NCBI RefSeq assembly: GCF_002777255.1
Contig: NZ_CP017634.1
Coordinates: forward strand, 2,368,903-2,432,902
Direction: 5' to 3'
From: Candidatus Formimonas warabiya
GTDB lineage: Bacteria > Bacillota > Dehalobacteriia > Dehalobacteriales > Dehalobacteriaceae
DNA length: 64,000 bases
The first letter of the stretch is position 1, and the number at the start of each line of letters is the position of its first letter. A program made the translations under genes and the position numbers. This document shows positions 6,957-15,577 of this stretch, in pieces. Below the pieces are notes generated by a model. It saw only the letters and a program-made list of their open reading frames with translations. It was not told the DNA's origin and did not search any database.

Positions 6957-8669
6957 CTAGGTGCTTAACTCAATCACAAACCGAATACCGCTTTGGTCTT
7001 GCTCTATTTTCAACAGCCCACCTAAGGAAGCAAATTTTCGTTCATACAAGCCCAGCTTTTTTTTCGTAAAAACGTTTTCCGGTATGCCCTTGGGGTTACT
7101 TATTCGAATAGCGGGGCCTGTATCGGTGTTGCCCGACACGATGCAAATCTCTTTGACATCAATGGCGGCAATCTCTTCTAAAATCCCCAATAAAGCATCG
7201 CAAAACCGTTCTTGATCTATTCTTACCCGCAACAAGTCAGGATCCGGTAAAAAATGAAATGTGACTCCTTTAATGATGGGTTGAAAAGCAATGCGTAAGA
7301 CCAAGGCATCGATAAACTGCTCCTCACGATCCAATACTTCCAGAATGTCGTCGTTGTATGGCACGCGATTAATATCGCGGAGCAAATCCTGAAGCAATTG
7401 GTTCATATCAAGTACTTCCCTGGCATCATGAATGGGCATGCCACCACATATCTGCATAAAATCGGCAAATGAACGCTGCACCCTCCGGAAAAGGTATCTA
7501 TCGATCATCAGATCGGTCCCGCCTTGGGTAAAGATCTTTTCAATTTTCCCGGTTAAATGGGCAGCCTTTAAAATAAGAATGGGAGAAGCCATATTTCCGG
7601 CTTCAAATAGCTGCGCAAAATCACTATATTCATCCAACAGGTCATTGATGCGATCAAAATCCAGGGCCGCCCCAACCTTCTCAGATTTGTCGGACTCTCC
7701 CAGATAATCAAGATAATATACTAAGTAATAGAGCCTCCCGGCGATTACTGCCATGGTATCGTTAAGCTCCTCCAGCAGTTCCAGTGCATACCCAGAGGAT
7801 TCTGTCATATGTTCCCAATTCAACTCGCTTAAATCTGTCAGCCCAGCAGTTCTTGTCCGCATTTTTGACATATTGTCCATAGCCGACTGGCGGGATAAGG
7901 GGTCGCCGTGGCCTGTACAGAAGCAACTGATGGCTGAATTCTCGGCCAGCCAGCGCATATGGTGAATTGAATTCATCATATCGTCCTGCTTCCAGCCAAC
8001 AACTCCGGCGACGAGAAAGTTGACAGCCATAAAAAAATCGCCTGTAAACACGATTTCACCAATACGCAAGGCAATACCATCCGGGCTGTGACCCGGCATG
8101 GGGTATATTTCCATGCTGGTCTCCGGTCCAATCTTAATAACCTGTTTGAAAAAGTCCGATTTATCCCCGGGATCAATCTTTTCTACACGGGTGGACAAAA
8201 TAATTCCCTCTCCCAGATTGACTACCTTTTTACCGGGTTTCTCCCTGTCCTGCCCCGTAAGCAGGGGCAAATCAATTCTGGCATCGGGTAATTCCTTACG
8301 GAGAATATCGGCCAGGGTTCGCCTGGCATCCTTTTCTTCCAGGGCTTTGGCCCCATACTCCTGAATCGCAACGCGTACTTTGGCAATACCCCCTAATTCC
8401 CAGTCGCTGAACGCCAGCAAACAATGGTCTGCGTGACAGTGTGTCAAGAAAATCAGAAGGGGACGCTCCTGATCCGCCATCAGTGGCCTAATCACGGTTT
8501 TAATTCGTTCCATTTGCTCCGGTGAGGTTCCTGTGTCGATCAAGATGATATAGTCATCCGTTGCGAGCAGATACGCATTGGATGAATGACTATTGGGCTT
8601 GATAATAAAGGGATAAATTTCCGTTCCCCTTGTGCCCGGAACAGGTTGCCAGCTTTCATTGATCAGCAT
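6957..8669 (-). CDS. Metallo-beta-lactamase-fold protein fused to a histidine-kinase-like ATPase region
   Basis: Residues about 15-270 form an MBL-fold hydrolase: THCHADH metal motif at 76-82, IDTGTS before it, MPGHSPDG and VFTGDFF after it. A helical segment follows (about 290-420). The C-terminus (about 450-570) resembles a degenerate HATPase domain: RIDQERFCDALLGILEEI (N-box-like), then PAIRISNPKGIP and GLYERKFASLGG, ending IRFVIEL. Start: the frame is open to 8726, overlapping the STAS gene, but AGGAG (8679-8683) precedes the ATG at 8669. It lies 25 bases after the STAS gene, so the two are probably co-transcribed as a signalling pair. Substrate and partner are unknown. Confidence 0.82.
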   Translation of the reverse strand: MLINESWQPVPGTRGTEIYPFIIKPNSHSSNAYLLATDDYIILIDTGTSPEQMERIKTVIRPLMADQERPLLIFLTHCHADHCLLAFSDWELGGIAKVRVAIQEYGAKALEEKDARRTLADILRKELPDARIDLPLLTGQDREKPGKKVVNLGEGIILSTRVEKIDPGDKSDFFKQVIKIGPETSMEIYPMPGHSPDGIALRIGEIVFTGDFFMAVNFLVAGVVGWKQDDMMNSIHHMRWLAENSAISCFCTGHGDPLSRQSAMDNMSKMRTRTAGLTDLSELNWEHMTESSGYALELLEELNDTMAVIAGRLYYLVYYLDYLGESDKSEKVGAALDFDRINDLLDEYSDFAQLFEAGNMASPILILKAAHLTGKIEKIFTQGGTDLMIDRYLFRRVQRSFADFMQICGGMPIHDAREVLDMNQLLQDLLRDINRVPYNDDILEVLDREEQFIDALVLRIAFQPIIKGVTFHFLPDPDLLRVRIDQERFCDALLGILEEIAAIDVKEICIVSGNTDTGPAIRISNPKGIPENVFTKKKLGLYERKFASLGGLLKIEQDQSGIRFVIELST

Positions 8670-8694
8670 GTCTTTCTTCTCCTCATGATTGCTT

Positions 8695-9021
8695 TTACGG
8701 TTCGATTTCATTTTCCCGGCGGACAATATGAATGATAGATGTAAAGCCGGTTAACTTAAAGACCTTATATACATCACTGTTCACATTAACCATGTGAAAC
8801 TCTTTCCCCGACTCGCGCAATTCTTTGGCATACTTTATTACCACCCTGAGCGCGCTGCTGTTGACATAGGGAACACCTGCATAATCCAGAATAAGTTTAT
8901 CGTTGATCCGGGAGATTATTTTATCTATCTCCCTGTCTAGTTGTATGGCACCAGCACTATCCAAACGTCCATTTAAGACCAGGGTTAACACCCCTTCTTT
9001 TTCCAGGCAAGATATTTCCAT
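8695..9021 (-). CDS. STAS-domain protein, anti-sigma-factor-antagonist-like
   Basis: A 108-residue single STAS domain. The pattern VLTLVLNGRLDSAGAIQLDREI, then KLILDYAGVPYVNSSALRVVIKY is the SpoIIAA/RsbV fold. Two serines at the usual phosphorylation loop (YVNSSALR) could be kinase targets, although the canonical D-S-S/T-G order is altered. Ribosome site GGGGAGGG precedes the ATG. It is the first gene of a two-gene unit with the MBL-ATPase fusion; anti-anti-sigma proteins normally bind a HATPase-domain kinase, which fits that neighbour. No sigma factor is adjacent. Confidence 0.88.
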   Translation of the reverse strand: MEISCLEKEGVLTLVLNGRLDSAGAIQLDREIDKIISRINDKLILDYAGVPYVNSSALRVVIKYAKELRESGKEFHMVNVNSDVYKVFKLTGFTSIIHIVRRENEIEP

Positions 9022-9357
9022 GTGACCCTCCCCTGATTTCGCCTTGCGATCTCCTGTTCTCAGATCTTCAGTACTAATTATTTTACATAGATCACTTTTT
9101 TCCTTGTTTTATAAAAATTTTTTGAACCAATATTCCCTAAGGGAAACGTTTATTTCCAGAAGGGATGCCCTTCCATTGACCCAGTTTGTATGATAAAGAT
9201 GTTTTAGTGGGATAAGGAGTGTAAATAATTTGGGGTAAATGGGTTTTCCTAAAAATAAGAAAATCGCCTTCAGCGCATAAATGCTCATTTCATTCGCCTA
9301 ACAAACAAGGTAGATTTTCTTGATAGCAGAAAATATGTTATACTTTCTTAGCTATTA
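9022..9357. other. Intergenic stretch between glmS terminator and STAS gene
   Basis: AT-rich DNA that must hold the promoter of the STAS-MBL unit. No open frame with a ribosome site and no recognisable RNA motif was seen. The only structure noted is a short CCCTAAGGG palindrome near 9135. Confidence 0.4.
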
Positions 9358-9360
9358 AAA

Positions 9361-9401
9361 AAGCCCATGAGACCCTTATCATCCAAGGGTTACATGGACT
9401 T
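9361..9401 (-). terminator. Terminator of glmS
   Basis: Minus-strand hairpin with outer arms AAGTCCATG / CATGGGCTT and inner arms ACCCTT / AAGGGT, followed by a run of six T, 17 bases past the glmS stop. Confidence 0.85.
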
Positions 9402-9417
9402 TTCAAAAACACCTAAC

Positions 9418-11247
9418 CTACTCCACCGTTACGCTTTTTGCTAAATTCCTGGGCTGGTCCACGTCACAGCCCCGGTGTACGGAAGCATAGTAAGCCAGCA
9501 TTTGCAGGGGGATGACCGTCAATACCGGCGCCAATAAAGGCAGCGTCTCGGGGATATAAATTACCTCATCCACCGACTTGCCAATTTCCTTGTTTCCTTC
9601 AAAAGCCACCCCAATCACGTGGGCTTCCCGGGCTTTTATTTCTTTAATGTTGCTCACGGTCTTTTCAAATACATCGGGCTGGGTGCACAGGGCCAGAACC
9701 GGAACGTCTTTCACAATTAAGGCCAGCGTACCGTGTTTTAATTCTCCCGCTGCATAGGCCTCGGCGTGCACATAAGAGATTTCTTTCAGCTTCAGGGATC
9801 CTTCCAAAGCTACGGCATAGTCTAAACCCCGGCCCACAAAAAACGTGTCTTCCCATTGGTTAAATATTTCAGCCATCTTATTTAATTGTTCGTTTAAATG
9901 ATCTAAGATATCCTGGGCCTGTTTGGGCAGTTGGTACAGATGATGCAGAATATCGGTCATTTCCCCGGCCGGAATCCGGCCCAGTTCTTTGCCTAAAAAC
10001 AGGGTTAAGAGATAAATGCCCAGCAACTGCGTAATATAGGCTTTGGTAGACGCTACAGCGATCTCCGGTCCTGCCCAGGTGTAAACCACGTCATGGGCTT
10101 CCCGGGCAATGGAGCTGCCCACCACATTGGTGATCGCCACCACCCGGGATCCCCTGGCCTTTGCTTCTTTTAACGCCGCCAGGGTATCCGCGGTTTCTCC
10201 GGACTGAGAGATAATCACGGTCAACGTATGGGCGTCAATGAGCGGGTTCCGGTAGCGGAATTCGGAAGCGATATCCACTTCTACCGGAATGCGGAGCATT
10301 TTCTCCATCACATATTTTCCCACAATACCGGCATGATAAGCCGTGCCGCATGCCACCACAGCTATTTTGCGGATGTTCTTAATCTGTTCCGCAGTTAAAC
10401 TGACCTCCTGCAGGTCTACGCCGCTAAAATCAGGGGCAATTCTTCCCGTTAAGATATCCCGGAGGGCCCTGGGCTGCTCATTGATCTCTTTGATCATAAA
10501 GTGGGGATAACCGCCTTTTTCGGCAGCCTTGGTATCCCAGGTGATCAGCTGAATTTCTTTTTCTACCGGGCTGCCGTTTTTGTACACTTTTACGCCCTCC
10601 GCTGTCAGCACGGCGATTTCTCCGTCTTCCAGCACCATAATTTTTCTGGTATAGTTGATGATGGCGGGAATATCGGAGGCAAAGAAATATTCTCCCTCAC
10701 CTAACCCGACAATCAAAGGATTGTCTTTTCGGGCCGCCACCAAAGTACCCGGATGATCCTCCGACAGCACCACCGTAGCATAGGAGCCCCGGACCTTGCT
10801 TACCATTTGTTCTACCGCCCGTAATAAATCACCTTGATGGAAATGCTCTACCAGATGGGGGAGTACTTCCGTATCAGTCTCAGATTGAAAAACATGTCCG
10901 TTTTCTTCCAGCCATTCTTTCAGTTCCAGGAAATTTTCAATAATCCCGTTATGCACAACGGCAATTTTGCCGGTACAGTCGGTATGGGGATGGGAATTTC
11001 GGTCCGACGGCCGGCCATGAGTTGCCCACCGGGTATGACCGATGCCTACGTGCCCCTGATGGGCATCCCCGTTGATCTTTCCTTCCAGCATATGCAGCTT
11101 GCCCACGCTGCGGTTGAGCACCAGTTCGCCATCTTCAATGACCGCGATCCCGGCAGAATCATAACCTCTATATTCCAGCTTTTTCAATCCTTCCAATAAA
11201 ACCGGTACAGCTAGACGTGTTCCGATATATCCCACGATGCCGCACAC
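9418..11247 (-). CDS. glmS: Glucosamine-fructose-6-phosphate aminotransferase (isomerizing)
   Basis: Makes glucosamine-6-phosphate from fructose-6-phosphate and glutamine, the first committed step of amino-sugar and peptidoglycan precursor synthesis. The start is taken as GTG at 11247 (ribosome site AAGGGGTGATG), which places the nucleophilic cysteine at position 2 (CGIVGYIG), as in all class II glutaminases. The frame is open upstream to 11319, but those residues are not part of the family. The glutaminase domain (GHTRWATHGRPSDRNSHPH) is followed by two SIS domains (VVACGTAYHAG, ISQSGETADTLAAL, ending DQPRNLAKSVTVE). 609 residues, full length. Its leader holds a glmS ribozyme and a terminator; glmM lies about 3 kb away in the c-di-AMP operon. 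Confidence 0.98.
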   Translation of the reverse strand: MCGIVGYIGTRLAVPVLLEGLKKLEYRGYDSAGIAVIEDGELVLNRSVGKLHMLEGKINGDAHQGHVGIGHTRWATHGRPSDRNSHPHTDCTGKIAVVHNGIIENFLELKEWLEENGHVFQSETDTEVLPHLVEHFHQGDLLRAVEQMVSKVRGSYATVVLSEDHPGTLVAARKDNPLIVGLGEGEYFFASDIPAIINYTRKIMVLEDGEIAVLTAEGVKVYKNGSPVEKEIQLITWDTKAAEKGGYPHFMIKEINEQPRALRDILTGRIAPDFSGVDLQEVSLTAEQIKNIRKIAVVACGTAYHAGIVGKYVMEKMLRIPVEVDIASEFRYRNPLIDAHTLTVIISQSGETADTLAALKEAKARGSRVVAITNVVGSSIAREAHDVVYTWAGPEIAVASTKAYITQLLGIYLLTLFLGKELGRIPAGEMTDILHHLYQLPKQAQDILDHLNEQLNKMAEIFNQWEDTFFVGRGLDYAVALEGSLKLKEISYVHAEAYAAGELKHGTLALIVKDVPVLALCTQPDVFEKTVSNIKEIKAREAHVIGVAFEGNKEIGKSVDEVIYIPETLPLLAPVLTVIPLQMLAYYASVHRGCDVDQPRNLAKSVTVE

Positions 11248-11327
11248 AATCATCACCCCTTCTTTTTTACTATCCCGGATATAATTAGTATTCCACACCA
11301 ATACCTGTAAAATGAACAAACAAAAAA

Positions 11328-11352
11328 AACCGCGCTCAAGTTATGCACGGTT
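11328..11352 (-). terminator. Intrinsic terminator between glmS ribozyme and glmS
   Basis: Minus-strand stem AACCGTGC / GCGCGGTT (8 bp with one G-U pair, 9-base loop), followed by seven T. It lies 80 bases upstream of the glmS start and about 50 bases after the ribozyme, so it would stop transcripts before glmS unless prevented. Confidence 0.85.
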
Positions 11353-11401
11353 CTTCACAAATAAAGGGACACTCTTTTCTGAGCATATTTCACCCTCTGC
11401 A

Positions 11402-11571
11402 CTGCCGTATTCTCTGTGCCCGGAATTACTCCCGGGTTTTGTGATACGGCTTACGATGGTACATCACCGGAGGGCATCCGCCGAAAACTTCGATAAACCC
11501 TCACCTCGTCAACCAAAATACAGATGCGGCTCGCATAGGCTGTGCACACTGCGTACTTTGGTTCTGGCGCT
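11402..11571 (-). ncRNA. glmS ribozyme (glucosamine-6-phosphate-activated self-cleaving RNA)
   Basis: Minus-strand leader with the hallmark blocks of the glmS ribozyme: the cleavage region A-GCGCCAGAACC (cleavage expected at 11571/11570), the complementary GGTT followed by GACGAGG, TTATCGAAGTTTTCGGCGGATG, and CCCTCCGG. Distal P3/P4 stems follow (GCCGTAT / ATACGGC with inner CCCGGG / CCGGG). Cleavage when glucosamine-6-phosphate accumulates destabilises the mRNA and represses glmS. Confidence 0.96.
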
Positions 11572-11647
11572 GAAAACGTACAAAAAGAACCGCTGCGGAA
11601 TCATTCATTTTTTGACAAAATTACCCCTCATCACCCCCTTATAGTAC

Positions 11648-11677
11648 ATAATACTCTTTTTGTTCCTAAAAGGTCAA
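11648..11677 (-). promoter_or_regulatory. Promoter of the glmS ribozyme-glmS transcript
   Basis: TTGACC (11672-11677), an 18-base spacer and TATTAT (11648-11653) on the minus strand, about 70-80 bases upstream of the ribozyme cleavage site. Confidence 0.65.
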
Positions 11678-11692
11678 TACTTTTTCTTTTTC

Positions 11693-12412
11693 TTAAATCG
11701 TCAGACTCTGACCATATTTCTTTAACCAGGCCAATTGCCTTTTATAACCGGGGCAATAGTGCTCCACCAGGCTCCAGAATCGTTTGGAATGATTCATTTC
11801 TTTTAAGTGGCTCAATTCATGGACCAGCAGATAATCCACAACTTCCAAAGGGGCCATAATAATGCGCATATTTAGATTGAGATTCTGTCGTTTGGAACAA
11901 CTGCCCCAGCGGGTTTTTTGGTTCTTGACAAAAATGTTTTGGTAAGAAACGCCAATCCGCTCTGCCCACATCTTCACTCTTTCTTCAAACAGGGATTTGG
12001 CGGCCCACCGGTACCAGGCTTCTATGATTTGGCGCAGCAATTCCTCACTTCTCCGGGGCAACGTAATATAGGCTTTATCGCCGTCCAATTCCACCCGCAT
12101 CGGTGACGCCACGTCCAGGATCACCACGACCCGGTATTCTTTCCCTAAATAACGGATCAGAGACCCAGCATCTTCCCGCGCCGTTTTGATCAGAGCAGCC
12201 GTCTCAGCAACAGACTGAAGTTTTTCCAAAATCCATTTCTCCCGCTCATAAAGAAGTGATGCCACCTGGTCCGCCGGGTAATCCCGGGGAATAACCACTT
12301 CCAGGCCCTTGCCCACACTGATGGAAAAACGGACATGTTTGGCCTTGGTGCTTCTTTTGATCACATAAGGGACCAGCGTATCTCCCAATTTAATTTCCGC
12401 TTCACCGACCAC
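11693..12412 (-). CDS. YgjP/SprT-like zinc metalloprotease family protein (DUF45)
   Basis: Cytosolic metallopeptidase-like protein of about 239 residues. The C-terminal HELSHLKEMNHSKRFW carries the HExxH-type zinc motif in the form HELSH plus a distal NHSKRFW, as in YgjP. An upstream KTRWGSCSKRQNLNLN block is also diagnostic. Start: the frame is open to 12478, overlapping the FlhB-like gene, but GGAG (12421-12424) is well placed for GTG at 12412 (VGEAEIKLGD). Substrate unknown. It follows the FliK-like/FlhB-like pair on the same strand with a 40-base gap, so it may be the last gene of that unit. Confidence 0.85.
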   Translation of the reverse strand: MVGEAEIKLGDTLVPYVIKRSTKAKHVRFSISVGKGLEVVIPRDYPADQVASLLYEREKWILEKLQSVAETAALIKTAREDAGSLIRYLGKEYRVVVILDVASPMRVELDGDKAYITLPRRSEELLRQIIEAWYRWAAKSLFEERVKMWAERIGVSYQNIFVKNQKTRWGSCSKRQNLNLNMRIIMAPLEVVDYLLVHELSHLKEMNHSKRFWSLVEHYCPGYKRQLAWLKKYGQSLTI

Positions 12413-12452
12413 TAAATTCTCCTGTCTTTTCAAAGAGTATGAACTCCTTCCC

Positions 12453-12764
12453 CTAACCTTTCCGGTATCGCCCGTCAACTTTCATCACGTAGACAAGGAC
12501 CTCAGCCACGACTTGATACAGGTGGGGAGGAATTTCCCTGCCCACATCCAACTGGACCAGCGCTTCAGCCAAGCTGTGGTCTTGAACCACGGGAACCTGG
12601 TTTTCCCGGGCAATTTTTTCAATTTGTTCCCCGATCAGGCCTTCCCCCGCCGCCACCAGCACAGGAGCCCGGTCTGTTTTCCGGTCATAACGCAGGGCCG
12701 CTGCCCGGCGTACCTTTTTCATCCCCAAGTCAGTCCTTTCCCCAGCTACTTTTCTATTGTTCAT
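12453..12764 (-). CDS. FlhB C-terminal-domain-like protein (YlqH type)
   Basis: 103 residues homologous to the cytoplasmic C-terminal (export-switch) domain of FlhB/EscU, without the membrane part: RRAAALRYDRKTDRAPVLVAAGEG, then VPVVQDHSLAEALVQLDVGREIPPHLYQVVAEVLVYV. The self-cleaving NPTH motif of true FlhB is replaced by DRKTDRAP, so autocleavage is not expected. The ATG at 12764 has an AGGGAAAG ribosome site; an internal ATG at 12722 is also possible. In Bacillus the paralogue ylqH sits next to the FliK-like ylqG, as here. Confidence 0.85.
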   Translation of the reverse strand: MNNRKVAGERTDLGMKKVRRAAALRYDRKTDRAPVLVAAGEGLIGEQIEKIARENQVPVVQDHSLAEALVQLDVGREIPPHLYQVVAEVLVYVMKVDGRYRKG

Positions 12765-12773
12765 CTTTCCCTG

Positions 12774-13913
12774 CTAGATCTTGATGTCAAGGGAGCGGTA
12801 AATTTCTTCATTTCCCAAATCATCCGCCAGCTCAAAAACCGAAGTTACCCTTTTTTCCCGGCAGGAAAAGGAATTTACCTTGAATTGATGGCCTTCCAAG
12901 CCGTCTTTCAACAGTTCCCAGGTCCGGTTCAGATAGGCGGAAATATCCTGATGTTCGGTAAATGCCGTAATATTTAAGGCCATGCCCTTAATTCTAATAT
13001 CAAACCAGAGCATCCCCATATTTTCCGTTTGGAGGGAAAGAAGGAGAGAAACTTGTTCCTGAAAAGCCGCCTGGGATTTGTCTTTCATGACTAAATAAAT
13101 TTGGGCGGGAATCCGGCTCTCTCCCTGCTGCAAGGGAATAGGATAATAAACCAGGTCAGGCAGGCGAGGATTGTCCAGCCTGCTTTGATTAACGGTTTTT
13201 TGGAAGGAGATCAGCTCAGATAACTGTCTCTTTAAAGCTTCATAATCAAAAACTCCCTTTTCTTCCGGGGGGAGAGAACTCAGGTCACGCAACAATTTTT
13301 CCAGTAAAACAGTCTTAAAGGCGGAACCCGGATCGGTTCCCGACCTTTGGTAAAAGGTGAGTAGTTTTTCCAGCAGGTGCAAGGCTTCCCTGCTGTTTAA
13401 CAAGGTAGACAACAGGTTCTGCTGCACCTCCGGATCCGTGATACCAGCCCCCACCAGCCAGGTTTTAATTTTGATAAAACTTTCCTTGAGGTTTTCCGGC
13501 ACACCGTTTAGTCCTTTTAAGATCTGCTCAATGAGATTTTTGGATAAGGGGAGTTCCTTGGATAACAAGTGAGACACCACTTGCTTTCCTTCAGGGGAAA
13601 CAGGCAGGCCCAATTCCTCCAGGAGGCTTCCCATTGTTTTTTCTCCGGACAAAGGAAGAAAAGATTCCTGCTTTTTTAAGACCAAAAGACGATCCTTGAT
13701 TTCTTTCACTTGAAATAAAGCAGTTTCCCCCGCCTTTAAAGGCACCGTGGAGGCGGCCTGGAGCAGTTCTCCCCGGATACGGAGAACTACCTGGTCATTT
13801 TTCACATCGACTACTGTAGCGCGAAAAATATCTCCTTTGTTCAGTTGACTGGATTCATGTTGTTGCTGATATTTTGTCAGCGGCCAGACCGAGTTAATTT
13901 TATCCAAACTCAT
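12774..13913 (-). CDS. FliK-like hook-length-control domain protein (YlqG type)
   Basis: 379 residues. The N-terminal third (FRATVVDVKNDQVVLRI) looks like a small beta domain, the middle is helical and Leu-rich, and the C-terminus (ENMGMLWFDIRIKGMALNITAFTEH onward) matches the pattern of FliK C-terminal domains. It lies directly upstream of the FlhB-C-like gene with a 9-base gap, the same pair as Bacillus ylqG-ylqH. A role in export-substrate switching is inferred from the family; no flagellar structural genes are nearby apart from motA. Confidence 0.7.
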   Translation of the reverse strand: MSLDKINSVWPLTKYQQQHESSQLNKGDIFRATVVDVKNDQVVLRIRGELLQAASTVPLKAGETALFQVKEIKDRLLVLKKQESFLPLSGEKTMGSLLEELGLPVSPEGKQVVSHLLSKELPLSKNLIEQILKGLNGVPENLKESFIKIKTWLVGAGITDPEVQQNLLSTLLNSREALHLLEKLLTFYQRSGTDPGSAFKTVLLEKLLRDLSSLPPEEKGVFDYEALKRQLSELISFQKTVNQSRLDNPRLPDLVYYPIPLQQGESRIPAQIYLVMKDKSQAAFQEQVSLLLSLQTENMGMLWFDIRIKGMALNITAFTEHQDISAYLNRTWELLKDGLEGHQFKVNSFSCREKRVTSVFELADDLGNEEIYRSLDIKI

Positions 13914-14035
13914 CTTTCATCCGCCTTATCATCAAAATATACCCATTAAGATAGATTCTCTAAAGCAAGGATATTTCCTTTTTGTATTTCCGTTTTTTCG
14001 GTTTTTTGGTAATCCGGGAAAAAACTAGTGGTTAT

Positions 14036-14055
14036 AAAAAGCCTAAAAGGCTTTT
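14036..14055 (-). terminator. Candidate terminator downstream of glmM
   Basis: Minus-strand stem AAAAGCC / GGCTTTT with a 5-base loop and a following TTTTATAA. GC-rich palindromes (CGGGATCCGGGTACCGG region, 14056-14086) lie just before it. Weak to moderate. Confidence 0.5.
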
Positions 14056-14098
14056 CGGGATCCGGGTACCGGTTACCGGGGTCCGGAAAGAAAAAATA

Positions 14099-14223
14099 TG
14101 AGCCTGTTCAGAAACGCTCAGATACTAGGCACAACAAGCATTTGCAGCGAAGGCGTACTGGGCGTACGTCGAGCAAAAATGCGCAGTTGTAACAACGTAG
14201 ATGGGCGTTTATCAACAGGCTCA
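14099..14223. repeat. 125-bp imperfect palindrome downstream of glmM
   Basis: Ends in TGAGCCTGTT and AACAGGCTCA, with further paired blocks inwards (ACGCTCA / TGGGCGT, ACAAC / GTTGT, CATTTGC / GCAAAAATG) and a centre GTACTGGGCGTAC. The whole segment can form one long cruciform or RNA hairpin. It has no ribosome site or coding sense. It looks like a dispersed palindromic element; it may also end the glmM transcript, whose stop is 15 bases away. No second copy was found in this window. Confidence 0.75.
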
Positions 14224-14238
14224 GGTTCTCTCGGGCTT

Positions 14239-15576
14239 TTAGGCTAATTCGGCTTCCACTATACGTACAATACTCTGAACCAAATTTTGCAGTTCCCCTT
14301 CGTCAGGTCCCTCTGCCATCACCCGAACCAGGGGCTCGGTCCCCGATGTCCGTACCAGGACTCTGCCCCGCCCGCTCAAAGTCTTCTCGGCCAGGGATAT
14401 GGCTTCTTTAATGGCCGTACTGGTTTCCAAACCCGTTTTATCTTTCACCCGGACATTCACCAATACCTGGGGCAGGCGTAGCATTTGTGCGGCAAGCTCG
14501 GACAAGGGTTTCCCCGTTTCCACCATCACTTTTAACACCTGCAGGGAAGTAGCGATACCATCTCCCGTGGTATTGTACTCGCTGAAAATAATATGACCGG
14601 ATTGTTCTCCCCCCAGGACAGCCCCTGATTCCCGCATCTTTTCCAGCACGTAGCGGTCACCGACTTTCGTGTCCAGAATCTCGATTCCGGCCTTTTTCAA
14701 GGCCAGATACAATCCCATATTGCTCATCACCGTAACCACAATTTGATTCTGCTTCAGTTTGCCTTTGCGCAGCATATCCAAGGCGCAAATGACCATGATT
14801 TTATCACCGTCAACTAAATTGCCTTCTTCATCTACCGCCAGCATTCTGTCTGCATCTCCGTCATAGGCAATACCCAGATGGGCACCCCGGATCTTTACGG
14901 TTTCCATTAATTTTTCCGGATGGGTACTCCCACAGCCCTCATTAATGTTTGTTCCCGTAGGGCTGTTGGATATGGGCATCACTTCGGCGCCCAAATCCTT
15001 CAGAATGGAGGGGGCTAACGAGTAAGCCGCCCCCTGGGCACAGTCCACCACAATTTTTAGGCCGGACAGATCCGAGCCCAGACAACGCTTTAAATAAGCC
15101 CCATAACGTTCTCCCGCCTGAGCATAGTCTTCCACCTTGCCCACATCTTTTCCCACCGGGCTAGGCAAGGCCTGTCCCGAAGCGATCATGGCTTCGATTT
15201 CTTCTTCCAAAGCATCCGGCAGCTTGTAACCGTTGCTGCCGAAAAACTTGATCCCGTTATCTTCCATCGGGTTATGTGACGCCGAGATCACCACCCCGGC
15301 TTGGGCGCCAAGCTCTCTGGTCAAGTATGCCACACCCGGGGTAGGAATGATCCCTAACCGGACCACATCCGCCCCAACGGAGCATATTCCCGCCGCCAGG
15401 GCGCTTTCCAGCATATCGCCGGAAAGACGGGTATCTTTTCCGATCAAAATTTTGGGTCTTTGATGATCCCGGGCCAGGCAAAAGGCCCCTGCCCGTCCTA
15501 ATTTAAAGGCCAAATCCGGGTTTAGATCCCGGTTGGCTACGCCACGCACCCCATCCGTTCCAAATAAAACTCCCAT
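14239..15576 (-). CDS. glmM: Phosphoglucosamine mutase
   Basis: Converts glucosamine-6-phosphate to glucosamine-1-phosphate for UDP-GlcNAc synthesis. 445 residues, standard length. N-terminal FGTDGVRG (5-12); catalytic phosphoserine loop ISASHNP (97-103, Ser100); metal loop DGDADR; sugar loop GGEQSGH; phosphate-binding [12 protein letters not shown] near the C-terminus. ATG start with AGGAG. Last gene of the cdaA-cdaR-(FAD protein)-glmM unit, with 1 base between it and the preceding gene. In other Firmicutes CdaR and GlmM modulate CdaA activity, so the order links cell-wall precursor flux to c-di-AMP. Confidence 0.98.
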   Translation of the reverse strand: MGVLFGTDGVRGVANRDLNPDLAFKLGRAGAFCLARDHQRPKILIGKDTRLSGDMLESALAAGICSVGADVVRLGIIPTPGVAYLTRELGAQAGVVISASHNPMEDNGIKFFGSNGYKLPDALEEEIEAMIASGQALPSPVGKDVGKVEDYAQAGERYGAYLKRCLGSDLSGLKIVVDCAQGAAYSLAPSILKDLGAEVMPISNSPTGTNINEGCGSTHPEKLMETVKIRGAHLGIAYDGDADRMLAVDEEGNLVDGDKIMVICALDMLRKGKLKQNQIVVTVMSNMGLYLALKKAGIEILDTKVGDRYVLEKMRESGAVLGGEQSGHIIFSEYNTTGDGIATSLQVLKVMVETGKPLSELAAQMLRLPQVLVNVRVKDKTGLETSTAIKEAISLAEKTLSGRGRVLVRTSGTEPLVRVMAEGPDEGELQNLVQSIVRIVEAELA

Positions 15577-15577
15577 A

